From: CAZZKF01 sp964654995
GTDB taxonomy: Bacteria > Pseudomonadota > Alphaproteobacteria > CAZZKF01
Length of the DNA: 30,183 bases
Reading direction: 5' to 3'
NCBI GenBank assembly: GCA_964654995.1
Contig: CAZZKF010000027.1
Location: 1-30,183, forward strand
Below, in pieces: positions 23,678-30,183 of the stretch; position 1 is the first letter of the stretch; every line of letters starts with the position of its first letter. Under the pieces are notes generated by a model. The model saw only the letters and a program-made list of their open reading frames with translations, had not been told where the DNA came from and made no database searches. Position numbers and translations under genes: made by a program.

Positions 23678-24762
23678 GCCGCCGTGTCCCCGAAGCCGGC
23701 CGGCGGCGGGCCGCCGGGGGCGGTGGCCGCCAGCACCTTGAACAGCTCGCCCATCGCCTCGGGCGCGGTCAGCCGTGCAACGCCACTACGAATATCCGCG
23801 GCCTGGCGCGCGTCCGCACTTGCCAGCAACTGCCGGGCCCGCGCCTCGATCCCCAGGGCGCCCAGGAAGCGACCTTGCGAGACCGGGCCGCAAACGTCGG
23901 CCCCGGCCGTCACCGCAGTTCGCGTCAAGGCGGCGAAATCGACATGGGCGGTCAGATCGACCTCGCCCGGTGCCTCCAGAATATCGGTGAAACGATGGCC
24001 GCGCACCGCCTGAACCGAGTCCCCCGGGCCGCCCGCCGCGGGCCCGTAATCGATGACCAGCAGCGCCCCGCCGTCAGCCACCAGCCGCCGGGCGAGAGCC
24101 GTCATCACCGCCTCACGCTGGGGAGAGACCTCGATGCAGGTCCCGATGGCGGCATCCAGGTGATCCGGCCCGACCAGCCCAGCGGCCTCGGGCGCCGGCG
24201 GGCCGAGGGTGAGCACCAGCCGTCCCCCGGGCTCGCCAACACCGACCAGGCGCTCGCACCAGCCGTCCGCTGTTCGTACCAGCTGGCGCACCGGCAGGGC
24301 ATCGAAAAACTCGTTGGCGATCAGTATCATCGGCCCCCCCGGCAGGTCGCCCACATCGGCATGCCAGGTGGCCTCCAGCCGCTCCGCCTGAAGCCGGCGC
24401 AAGACCGGGCTGGTTTCCACCAGATGGAGGCGCAAGGCGCCGGCAAAGTCGGGCGCGGCGGTCTCGATCACCCGCAGGGCATCGGCCATCAACGTGCCGC
24501 GCCCGGGCCCCAGCTCGACCAGATTGACCGGGTCCGGCGCGCCCATGCGCATCCACAGATCGGCGCACCACAGACCGATCAGTTCGCCGAAGATCTGGCT
24601 GATTTCCGGGGCGGTGATGAAATCGCCGGCGCGTCCCAGCGGATCGCGGGTCATATAGTAGCCGTAACGCGGATGCCCCAGCGCCTCGGCCATGAAGCGC
24701 TCCAGCGTGATCGGCCCGGCCCGCCGGATCAGTTGGATCAGATGCTCTTCGAGCGGCGTCAT
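23674..24762 (-). CDS. SAM-dependent methyltransferase, MidA/NDUFAF7 family
   Basis: A 362-aa class I methyltransferase of the DUF185 family (COG1565). N-terminal part ITLERFMAEALGHPRYGYYM and GRAGDFITAPEISQIFGELIGLW is diagnostic. The SAM site is NLVELGPGRGTLMADALR, and ILIANEFFDALPVRQLV follows. The mitochondrial homologue NDUFAF7 methylates an arginine of complex I subunit NDUFS2, so a role in complex I assembly is expected but not proved in bacteria. ATG 24762 overlaps the lgt stop as ATGA, and the gene ends in an ATGA overlap with pgeF, so lgt, midA and pgeF are coupled. Confidence 0.93.
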   Translation of the reverse strand: MTPLEEHLIQLIRRAGPITLERFMAEALGHPRYGYYMTRDPLGRAGDFITAPEISQIFGELIGLWCADLWMRMGAPDPVNLVELGPGRGTLMADALRVIETAAPDFAGALRLHLVETSPVLRRLQAERLEATWHADVGDLPGGPMILIANEFFDALPVRQLVRTADGWCERLVGVGEPGGRLVLTLGPPAPEAAGLVGPDHLDAAIGTCIEVSPQREAVMTALARRLVADGGALLVIDYGPAAGGPGDSVQAVRGHRFTDILEAPGEVDLTAHVDFAALTRTAVTAGADVCGPVSQGRFLGALGIEARARQLLASADARQAADIRSGVARLTAPEAMGELFKVLAATAPGGPPPAGFGDTAA

Positions 24763-25565
24763 GCCCGGCGATAGACGCGCCAGATCAGATAGACCCCGAA
24801 CAGGGCCAGCGGCACGGACAGCAGCTGGCCCATGGTGAAGCCGCCGGCCAGGAAACCGATCTGGGCGTCGGGCTGGCGGAACAGCTCGCCGAAGCTGCGC
24901 AGCACCGCATAGCCGATCAGAAAGGCGCCGGTCAGCGCGCCTGGACGCTCGGCCAGGCGGGTGCGGCGAAACAGCAGGTACATGATGATGAACAGCAGCA
25001 CGCCTTCGAGCCCGGCCTCGTAAAGCTGGCTGGGATGGCGCGGCTGCATCCCGCCGCCCGGAAAGATCACCCCCCACGGCAGATCGGTCGGGCGGCCGAC
25101 CAGCTCGCCGTTGACGAAATTGGCGATGCGGCCGAGAAACAGGCCGATCGGCGTGGCGCAGGCGATCAGGTCGGCGACCCGCAGCACCGGCAGCCGGTGA
25201 CGCAAACTGAACCAGATGATCGCCACGGTGACGCCCAGCAGGCCGCCGTGAAAGGACATGCCGCCACGCCAGACCTGCAGGATGGCCGCCGGATTCTCCA
25301 TGTAATAGCCGGCGTTATAAAACAGCACATAGCCGATCCGCCCGCCGAACACGACGCCGAGAATGATCCAGACGATGAGGTCGTCGATCTGCTCGCGGGT
25401 CAGCACCGGCTCGAGCAGCGACCGGTTGAGCCGCACCACATACCACCAGCCGATCAGCAGGCCGACGATATAGGCCAGCGCATACCAGCGAATGGCCACC
25501 GGTCCGATCTGCAGGGCCACCGGATCGACGGCCGGGAACAGGATGGCGGGAAGCACGAAGGTCAT
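24759..25565 (-). CDS. lgt: prolipoprotein diacylglyceryl transferase
   Basis: A 268-aa inner-membrane enzyme that transfers diacylglycerol from phosphatidylglycerol to the lipobox cysteine of prolipoproteins, the first step of lipoprotein maturation. About seven membrane helices are visible. Signatures are IRWYALAYIVGLLIGWW, the catalytic region VWRGGMSFHGGLLG (His), and the Lgt signature GRIANFVNGELVGRPTDLPWG; PRHPSQLYEAGLEG follows. Length is normal. Start ATG 25565; the ribosome binding site is weak. It is the first gene of the minus-strand run and is divergent from ubiK. Confidence 0.97.
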   Translation of the reverse strand: MTFVLPAILFPAVDPVALQIGPVAIRWYALAYIVGLLIGWWYVVRLNRSLLEPVLTREQIDDLIVWIILGVVFGGRIGYVLFYNAGYYMENPAAILQVWRGGMSFHGGLLGVTVAIIWFSLRHRLPVLRVADLIACATPIGLFLGRIANFVNGELVGRPTDLPWGVIFPGGGMQPRHPSQLYEAGLEGVLLFIIMYLLFRRTRLAERPGALTGAFLIGYAVLRSFGELFRQPDAQIGFLAGGFTMGQLLSVPLALFGVYLIWRVYRRA

Positions 25566-25655
25566 GGCATCAGTCCCGAGAAATCTCGATTGCGGCCTTC
25601 AACATCGACGCGGGCTTCTCACCTGTCAAGCGTGTCACGATAGCGCACCTCCCCC

Positions 25656-25697
25656 TTGGCAAAGCGGTTCGGGACCGCCATATTTCCCGATAGGGAA
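25656..25697 (+). promoter_or_regulatory. ubiK promoter with two inverted repeats
   Basis: TTGGCA (25656-25661), a 17-bp spacer and CATATT (25679-25684) form a candidate promoter directed at ubiK. The spacer holds a perfect dyad GCGGT (25664-25668)/ACCGC (25674-25678), and a second dyad TTCCC (25684-25688)/GGGAA (25693-25697) spans the expected start point. Two dyads in such positions suggest a repressor or activator site. Confidence 0.35.
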
Positions 25698-25753
25698 TTT
25701 CTTGCGGGCCGGTTCGATACCGCGCTCCGGGCACATCATCGAAAGAAAGCCGC

Positions 25754-26092
25754 ATGCAGACCGAAAACCCGATCCTCGACGACCTGGCCAAGCTGGCGAA
25801 TGACGCCCTGGGCACGCTCCAAGGCATGAAAACCGAACTCGAGGCCCTGATCCGCCAGCGTTTCGAGCGGATGATCTCCGACCTCGACCTGGTTGGCCGC
25901 GACGAGTTCGAGGCGGTGCGCGAAATGGCGGCCAGGGCCCGGGCCGAAAACGAGGCGCTGAAGAAGCGCGTCGCCGCTCTCGAAAAGGCGCTCGGCAAGA
26001 CCAGGGCCGCACCCAAACGCACAACCCGCAAGGCCGGCACGGCCAAAAGCACTGCCAAAAGCCGCGCCAGGAAAACCGGCACCAAGGCCTGA
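25754..26092 (+). CDS. ubiK: ubiquinone biosynthesis accessory factor UbiK (BMFP domain)
   Basis: A 112-aa protein of the UbiK/YqiC family. The N-terminal amphipathic helix NPILDDLAKLANDALGTLQGMKTELEALIRQRFERMISDLDLVGRDEFEAVREMAARARAEN ends in a coiled coil (about residues 55-85); the REEF-type core of the family is VGRDEFEAVREMA. The last 30 residues are Lys, Arg, Ala and Thr rich, an expected alphaproteobacterial tail. In E. coli UbiK binds UbiJ and helps assemble the Ubi enzymes for aerobic ubiquinone synthesis; the C-terminal coil binds lipid vesicles. ATG 25754 has GAAAGAAAG upstream. Nearby bc1 genes use the product. Confidence 0.9.
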   Translation: MQTENPILDDLAKLANDALGTLQGMKTELEALIRQRFERMISDLDLVGRDEFEAVREMAARARAENEALKKRVAALEKALGKTRAAPKRTTRKAGTAKSTAKSRARKTGTKA

Positions 26093-26148
26093 GCACGCCC
26101 GGGCGCGAACCGTCCCGCCAAACGCCGCACCGCGCTCACCGTCAAAAG

Positions 26149-26157
26149 TTATCCACA
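26149..26157 (+). promoter_or_regulatory. single consensus DnaA box
   Basis: TTATCCACA, an exact match to the DnaA box consensus, lies in the gap between ubiK and the YbjN-like gene. Only one copy is visible, so this is not an origin by itself. It may be chance or a DnaA-responsive site. Confidence 0.3.
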
Positions 26158-26220
26158 AGTTTTCGACCGCCGGGCGCGGCTAGGGTCTTGCGCGCCCAGG
26201 CCGCCAATGGCATGCTATAT

Positions 26221-26259
26221 CTTGCGATCCAGAGGCCGCACATCACTATAACTTGTGAT
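26221..26259 (+). promoter_or_regulatory. candidate promoter/operator upstream of ybjN-like gene
   Basis: TTGCGA at 26222-26227 is followed 18-19 bases later by TATAAC (26247-26252), a possible -35/-10 pair. The -10 region is embedded in the inverted repeat ATCAC (26242-26246)/GTGAT (26255-26259). A regulator binding this dyad would cover the -10 box. Transcription would begin near 26260, giving a leader of about 70 nt before GTG 26329. Confidence 0.4.
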
Positions 26260-26328
26260 TTTGGGCCTTTCGGGTGCAAGACGCGGCTCCGGGGACGGGA
26301 GCCGGAAGATGGGTGGGAGACGATCGGC

Positions 26329-26832
26329 GTGGATACCGGGACCCTGCGACGCCAAGTGGAGCTCGACAATCCGCTGGATCTGATCGAGCAGATCGTTACT
26401 GCCCACGAGTGGCTGTACGAGCGGGCCAGCGACGACGAGATGACGGTCTCCACGACCGGAAGTTGGTGCGACTATCACCTGCACTTCAGCTGGAACGACC
26501 GGCCCGCCGCCCTGCAGATCGTCTGTGCCTTCGACTGTCGCGTGCCCAAGCCGCGAATTCCTGAAGTGCACGGGCTTCTGGCTCTGATCAACGCCCAGAT
26601 CTGGCTCGGCCATTTCGACATCGTCGAGGACCAGGGATTGTTGTTGTTCCGTTATGTCCTGCTGGCCGCCGAGCCCGGCGCCGTGACGCCGGCCCAGTGC
26701 GAAAACCTGCTGGAGGTCGCCATTCAGGAATGCGAGCGCTTTTTCCCCGCCTTCCAGTTCGTCATGTGGGGCGGAAAGACCTCGCGCGACGCCCTGGCCG
26801 CAGCTATGATCGAAACCGTTGGCGAAGCGTAA
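26329..26832 (+). CDS. YbjN domain-containing protein
   Basis: A 167-aa protein of the YbjN family (type III secretion chaperone-like fold). The pattern NPLDLIEQIVTAHEWLYERASDDEMTVSTTGSWCDYHLHFSWNDRPAALQIVCAFDCRVP, followed by HGLLALINAQIWLGHFDIVEDQGLLLFRYVLL and ECERFFPAFQFVMWGGKTSRDALAAAMIETVGEA, is highly conserved in alphaproteobacteria. GTG 26329 is chosen because homology begins just after it and because a promoter-like element lies at 26222-26259; the frame stays open to 26188 but the extra residues look non-conserved. In enterobacteria YbjN affects motility and envelope stress; in this lineage the function is unknown. It precedes proC in the same orientation with a 41-nt gap. Confidence 0.85.
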   Translation: MDTGTLRRQVELDNPLDLIEQIVTAHEWLYERASDDEMTVSTTGSWCDYHLHFSWNDRPAALQIVCAFDCRVPKPRIPEVHGLLALINAQIWLGHFDIVEDQGLLLFRYVLLAAEPGAVTPAQCENLLEVAIQECERFFPAFQFVMWGGKTSRDALAAAMIETVGEA

Positions 26833-26873
26833 CCGTCGACCCCTTTTCCGATCCGGCTGATTGAACGCGAACC

Positions 26874-27716
26874 ATGTCCGATCTTGGCGAATTTCGACCG
26901 GCCCGGCCGCTGGTTCTGATCGGCTGCGGCAACATGGGCCAGGCCATGCTGAGGGGCTGGCTGGCACACGGCCTTTCCAGCGACGGACTGATCCTGGTCG
27001 AGCCCGACGAGAGCCGCCTCGCCGCCCTCGGTGATGCCATTGAGGGCGCCTATCGTGTCTCGAACATCGGCGAGCTCGATGCGGCGCTGAACCCGCGCGC
27101 CGTGGTGTTTGCAATCAAACCGCAGGTCCTTCCGCAGGTACTCGGCGAAGCCGGCCATCTGGTTCACGCCGACACCGTCTTTCTGTCGATCGTTGCCGGC
27201 AAGCCACTGGCCTTTTTCGCCGACCGGCTGGGAGCAGAGGCGGCGGTGGTGCGGGCGATGCCGAACACGCCCGCCTCGGTGGCCCGGGCGATCACCGTGG
27301 CCTGTGCCAACAGCCGTGTCGATGACCGGCAAAAGGCGCTGTGCGACGGGCTGCTTTCGGCCATCGGCCGGGTGGTGTGGACCGAGCATGAGGACTGGCT
27401 GGACGCGGTCACTGCCGTGTCGGGAAGCGGTCCTGCCTATGTCTTCCATTTGGTCGAATGCCTGGCCCGGGCCGGCGAGGCCGCCGGCCTGCCGGCCGAG
27501 CTCGCCGAGCTTCTGGCCCGCGAAACCGTCAGCGGCGCCGGCGAGCTGTTGCGCCAAAGCAACATGTCGGCCGCCGATCTGCGCTGCGCCGTGACCAGCC
27601 CCGGCGGCACCACCGAGGCGGCGCTGGCCGTGCTGATGGCCGACGAGGCGTTCGCCACGCTTTTGCGCCGGGCGGTTGAGCGGGCGACCGCGCGCTCGCG
27701 TGAATTGTCCGGCTGA
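26874..27716 (+). CDS. proC: pyrroline-5-carboxylate reductase
   Basis: A 280-aa P5C reductase, the last step of proline synthesis (NAD(P)H-dependent). The Rossmann motif is LVLIGCGNMGQAMLRGWL near the N terminus; AIKPQVLPQVL, MPNTPASVARA and, at the dimer/active site, AVSGSGPAYVFHLVE follow. The C-terminal signature is SAADLRCAVTSPGGTTEAALAVL. Length fits the family. It lies 41 nt after the YbjN-like gene, a common alphaproteobacterial pairing. The TetR-like gene downstream appears to have its own promoter. Confidence 0.96.
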   Translation: MSDLGEFRPARPLVLIGCGNMGQAMLRGWLAHGLSSDGLILVEPDESRLAALGDAIEGAYRVSNIGELDAALNPRAVVFAIKPQVLPQVLGEAGHLVHADTVFLSIVAGKPLAFFADRLGAEAAVVRAMPNTPASVARAITVACANSRVDDRQKALCDGLLSAIGRVVWTEHEDWLDAVTAVSGSGPAYVFHLVECLARAGEAAGLPAELAELLARETVSGAGELLRQSNMSAADLRCAVTSPGGTTEAALAVLMADEAFATLLRRAVERATARSRELSG

Positions 27717-27757
27717 CGGACCGGCGCACAATCGGTCGCACCGTCACAACGAAGGAC

Positions 27758-27787
27758 TTGGGCCAAAGGCGCGATCCGGCGTATGAT
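27758..27787 (+). promoter_or_regulatory. promoter of the TetR-like gene
   Basis: TTGGGC (27758-27763), an 18-bp spacer and TATGAT (27782-27787) make a good sigma70-like promoter. Transcription would start near 27794. This argues against the in-frame ATG at 27783, which lies inside the -10 box, and for ATG 27813 as the start. Confidence 0.5.
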
Positions 27788-27812
27788 AGGGGGCAATGAA
27801 AGGCTGAGCCCC

Positions 27813-28427
27813 ATGCCCCAGACCCGCAGCGATACCCGCGACCGGATCATTGACGCCGCCCTGGCGTTGATCGCCGTGCGCGGCTGGCATCGCACCGGCC
27901 TCGGCGACATTGCCAAGGCGGCGGGGCTGACACTGGCTCAGCTTCACCGCCATTTTCCGGACAGAAGCGCCATTCTTCTCGCCCATCTGGCGCGAATCGA
28001 CGAGGCGATGCTGAAAGGGCGGGCGCCAAGGGCCGAAACCCCGCGCGAGCGGCTGGCCGAGGTGGTGATGCGCCGGTTCGCCCTGCTCAACCCCTACCGC
28101 AACGCCCACCGGGCGCTGCGGCGCGATCTGATTGCCGATCCGGTCACCGGCCTGCGGATGCTGTGCCACCTGCGCCGCTCCCTGCGCTGGATGCTGGAAG
28201 CAGCCGGCATCGACAGCGCCGGCCTTATCGGCGAGATCCGGCTCAAGGGGTTGAGCGCGATTTATCTTGCCACCCTGTGCGTCTGGTTCAATGACGACAG
28301 CGAAGATCTGGCCCGCACCCGGACGGCACTTGACGAACATCTCGCCCGGGCCGAGCGGCTGGCCCGCTGGCTGCCGCGGCGCGAACCCGATGGCGGCGAA
28401 GGCGACACCGCCGCCAGCCCAACCTGA
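27813..28427 (+). CDS. TetR-family regulator with COQ9-like C terminus
   Basis: A 204-aa protein with an N-terminal TetR helix-turn-helix: RSDTRDRIIDAALALIAVRGWHRTGLGDIAKAAGLTLAQLHRHFPDRSAILLAHL. The C-terminal half, with LRWMLEAAGID and LCVWFNDDSEDLARTRTALDEHLARAERLARWL, resembles the end of COQ9, a TetR-fold lipid-binding protein of ubiquinone synthesis, whose C terminus carries a similar W..D.S.D...T...LD..L pattern. The DNA-binding helix looks intact, so a true regulator is the first choice. It lies near ubiK, which makes a quinone-related role worth considering. Start ATG 27813 is supported by the promoter position. Targets are unknown. Confidence 0.75.
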   Translation: MPQTRSDTRDRIIDAALALIAVRGWHRTGLGDIAKAAGLTLAQLHRHFPDRSAILLAHLARIDEAMLKGRAPRAETPRERLAEVVMRRFALLNPYRNAHRALRRDLIADPVTGLRMLCHLRRSLRWMLEAAGIDSAGLIGEIRLKGLSAIYLATLCVWFNDDSEDLARTRTALDEHLARAERLARWLPRREPDGGEGDTAASPT

Positions 28428-28435
28428 ACAACGTG

Positions 28436-28930
28436 TCAGCCGCCCTCGATCAGGGCCAGAATGCGGTCGCGCTCAGCTTCGTCGACCAGTCCCAGAAGCA
28501 CCCGGCGATAGCCGGCCACGGCATCGGCACCGGCATCGCGGTAGGCGCGGGCTACCCGTTCGCGCTGCAGATCGGACAGGCGCTTTTCCAGCTCGGCGCC
28601 AGTTTCCGTCAGATAGAGAAGTCTTTGGCGGCGGTCCTTGCGGCCCTTTTCCTGATAGACCAGTCCCCGCTCCATAAGCTGGCCCAGCACCCGGCTCAGA
28701 CTCTGCTTGGTGATCCGCAGAATCGCCAGCAGGCGCGACACCGTGATCCCGGGATTGCGGGCGATGAAATAGATGGCGCGGTGATGGGCGCGGCCCAACC
28801 CGTGCTCGGCCAGCAGCACATCCGGACCCTTGGTAAAGTCCCGATAGGCAAAAAACAGCAGCTCGATGCCCCGGCGCAATTCCTCCTCGCGCAGGAACAG
28901 CGGATTGGCACTCGTGCTTAAGTCAGCCAT
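28436..28930 (-). CDS. MarR-family transcriptional regulator
   Basis: A 164-aa winged-helix regulator: AYRDFTKGPDVLLAEHGLGRAHHRAIYFIARNPGITVSRLLAILRITKQSLSRVLGQLMERGLVYQEKGRKDRRQRLLYLTETGAELEKRL matches MarR throughout, with the recognition helix in ITKQSLSRVLGQL and the wing arginines in KGRKDRRQRLLYLT. It is divergent from ilvE, a gene it may control along with itself. There is no Shine-Dalgarno before ATG 28930, and a promoter 7 nt upstream suggests a leaderless message. The family usually responds to small aromatic or acidic ligands; the ligand is not known here. Confidence 0.92.
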   Translation of the reverse strand: MADLSTSANPLFLREEELRRGIELLFFAYRDFTKGPDVLLAEHGLGRAHHRAIYFIARNPGITVSRLLAILRITKQSLSRVLGQLMERGLVYQEKGRKDRRQRLLYLTETGAELEKRLSDLQRERVARAYRDAGADAVAGYRRVLLGLVDEAERDRILALIEGG

Positions 28931-29039
28931 GTTGACATATTAAATCAATAATGTTACCGGAATCAATTAAATCAGGACATAATCTGTCCCTACCCCACGC
29001 GGCTCCCGCCGCCCGTATCTTCGTTTTGGGCAACACAGA
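28931..29039. promoter_or_regulatory. divergent promoter and operator region, marR / ilvE
   Basis: AT-rich intergenic DNA. For marR (minus strand) TTGATT (28966-28961), 18-bp spacer and TAATAT (28942-28937) place the start point at or next to the ATG at 28930. For ilvE (plus) TTACCG (28954-28959), 18-bp spacer and CATAAT (28978-28983) is a candidate. A perfect dyad GGACA (28975-28979)/TGTCC (28985-28989) overlaps that -10 box. A 9-bp direct repeat ATTAAATCA occurs at 28939-28947 and 28966-28974, covering the marR promoter. These are likely binding sites for the MarR protein or an ilvE regulator. Confidence 0.45.
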
Positions 29040-29924
29040 ATGAGCATGATCCCCTTCGACGACCGCGACGGTAAAATCTGGTTCGACGGTACCCTGATCG
29101 ACTGGCGCGAGGCCAGAATTCATGTGCTCAGCCACGCCCTTCATTATGCCAGTTGCGTGTTCGAGGGCCAGCGCAGTTACGACGGCCGGATTTTCAAGCT
29201 CGCCCAGCATACCGCCCGGCTGCTGCATTCGGCCGACGTGCTGAACTTCGAGATTCCCTACTCCGCCGAGCAGATCAACCAGGCCTGCGATGAGGTGTTG
29301 GCTGCCAACGGGCTGAGCGACGCCTACGTCCGCCCGGTCGCCTGGCGCGGCGCCGAAATGATGGGCGTTTCGGCGCAGGACACGCGGATTCATCTGGCCA
29401 TCGCCGCCTGGGCCTGGCCGGCCTATTTCGGCCCGGAGGCCAAGATGAAGGGCCTGCGGCTCGATATCTCGAAATGGCGCCGGCCGGCCCCCGACAGCGC
29501 GCCGACCAACGCCAAGGCGGCCGGGCTGTACATGATCTGCACGCTCTCCAAACATGCGGCCGAGGCGCAGGGCTACAACGATGCCCTGATGCTGGATTAC
29601 CGTGGACAGGTGGCCGAGGCCACCGGCGCCAATATCTTTTTCCTCAAAGACGGCGTCTTGCACACGCCGACGCCCGACTGTTTCCTTGACGGCATCACCC
29701 GGCGCACGGTGATCGACCTCGCCCGCAAGCACGGCATCGAGGTGATCGAGCGCGCCATCCAGCCGGACGAGATGGCGGACTTCGAGCAGGCGTTTCTGAC
29801 CGGCACCGCGGTCGAGGTCACGCCGATTTCCGAAATCGGTCCCTATCGCTTTGAGATCGGCGAGCCGGTCACCACGCTGATGCACGATTACGACGATCTG
29901 GTGCGCGGCCGCACTGCCGGTTGA
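29040..29924 (+). CDS. ilvE: branched-chain amino acid aminotransferase
   Basis: A 294-aa fold-type IV PLP enzyme that interconverts branched-chain amino acids and 2-oxoacids. Features are FDGTLIDWREARIHVLSHALHYASCVFEGQRSY at the N terminus, the Schiff-base lysine in NAKAAGLYMICTLSKHAAEAQGYNDALMLD (Lys159), AEATGANIFFLKDG, and TPDCFLDGITRRTVIDLARKHGIEVIER, followed by the ACTGTAVEVTPI-like LTGTAVEVTPISEIGPY. Length is normal. ATG 29040 (or ATG 29046) lacks a strong Shine-Dalgarno. It is divergent from the MarR regulator and ends 7 nt before the convergent moaE. Confidence 0.94.
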   Translation: MSMIPFDDRDGKIWFDGTLIDWREARIHVLSHALHYASCVFEGQRSYDGRIFKLAQHTARLLHSADVLNFEIPYSAEQINQACDEVLAANGLSDAYVRPVAWRGAEMMGVSAQDTRIHLAIAAWAWPAYFGPEAKMKGLRLDISKWRRPAPDSAPTNAKAAGLYMICTLSKHAAEAQGYNDALMLDYRGQVAEATGANIFFLKDGVLHTPTPDCFLDGITRRTVIDLARKHGIEVIERAIQPDEMADFEQAFLTGTAVEVTPISEIGPYRFEIGEPVTTLMHDYDDLVRGRTAG

Positions 29925-29931
29925 AAATCGC

Positions 29932-30183
29932 CTAATTGTTGGCGTCGCCCCGTCCCTGCCAGCGCCGGGCGGCAGCCTCGTCTTCATGGCGGGCCTCGAC
30001 CCAGCGATCGCCAGAGGGCGTTTCCTCGCGCTTCCAGAACGGCGCCCGGGTCTTCAGCCAGTCGACCAGAAATTCGGCCGCCTCGAAGGCGGCGCGCCGA
30101 TGGGCCGAGGCGGTGGCCACCAGCACGATCGGCTCGCCGGGCAGCATGCGACCCACCCGATGAACGATCAGGCAGGCATCCAG
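29932..30183 (-). CDS. moaE: molybdopterin synthase catalytic subunit (5' end outside window)
   Basis: The C-terminal 83 residues of MoaE, which with MoaD adds the dithiolene sulfurs to precursor Z in molybdenum cofactor synthesis. Recognised by CLIVHRVGRMLPGEPIVLVATASAHRRAAFEAAEFLVDWLKTRAPFWKREE, with the catalytic lysines in LKTRAPFWK, and the ending WVEARHEDEAAARRWQG. The reading frame is open to the window edge, so the N-terminal part is missing only because the window stops. Convergent with ilvE. Confidence 0.93.
   Translation of the reverse strand: MDACLIVHRVGRMLPGEPIVLVATASAHRRAAFEAAEFLVDWLKTRAPFWKREETPSGDRWVEARHEDEAAARRWQGRGDANN

Noticed and set aside
23674..25077. A longer, 467-residue version of the MidA-type methyltransferase
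   Set aside because: The extra N-terminal part lies wholly within lgt in another frame; ATG 24762 forms an ATGA overlap and begins the conserved domain.
26093..26328. Chromosome replication origin suggested by the DnaA box
   Set aside because: There is only one box, no AT-rich unwinding element, and none of the usual neighbours of alphaproteobacterial origins.

Overview
The window is a GC-rich alphaproteobacterial chromosome segment, most like Rhodospirillales or a relative. The evidence is gene content and order: an alpha-type petABC (cytochrome bc1) operon followed by mtnP-apt, a divergent DUF1285-NudL-DUF6111-cca cluster, lgt-midA-pgeF, prs-rplY-pth-ychF, and ubiK beside a YbjN protein and proC. 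Nearly all of it is housekeeping. There is no CRISPR array, phage, complete transposon or toxin-antitoxin locus. A 100-base run of N (19299-19398) is an assembly gap that cuts apt and ychF.

Layout. 1-155: a possible IS-end fragment, then tRNA-Ser(GCT) on the minus strand with a good sigma70-type promoter. 322-627: a small Sel1-repeat protein. 888-2879: a membrane-anchored sulfatase/LTA-synthase-like enzyme, convergent with a four-gene minus-strand operon (9631 down to 2898): MoxR AAA+ ATPase, DUF58 protein, DUF4159 membrane protein, and a vWA/glutamine-amidotransferase-like membrane protein. This operon is the least understood system here. 9737-12513: plus-strand operon DUF1285, CoA pyrophosphatase, DUF6111, CCA-adding enzyme. 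12599-13400: an SdpR/SdpI-like repressor and membrane protein pair with a 26-bp palindromic operator candidate. 13586-14932: trmL-hemF on the minus strand, divergent from petA-petB-petC (15190-17780), mtnP and apt. 19399-25565: a long minus-strand run transcribed lgt, midA, pgeF, prs, rplY, pth, ychF, with 4-nt overlaps at the lgt/midA and midA/pgeF junctions and a separate promoter before prs. 25754-28427: ubiK, ybjN-like, proC, and a TetR/COQ9-like protein on the plus strand. 28436-30183: a MarR regulator divergent from ilvE, then the 3' part of moaE.

How the genes work together. petABC forms the bc1 complex. UbiK assists ubiquinone synthesis and MidA family proteins support complex I, so several respiratory functions lie close together. 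mtnP releases adenine from methylthioadenosine and apt recycles it with PRPP, the product of prs. cca, pth, rplY, ychF, trmL and tRNA-Ser serve translation. lgt, pgeF, the sulfatase and probably the MoxR operon act on the envelope.

The less ordinary signals are the MoxR/DUF58/DUF4159 operon, where only one of three vWA-like domains keeps a canonical metal site; the SdpRI-like module; and several strong inverted repeats in intergenic regions (trmL/petA, petA leader, petC/mtnP, marR/ilvE, ubiK).
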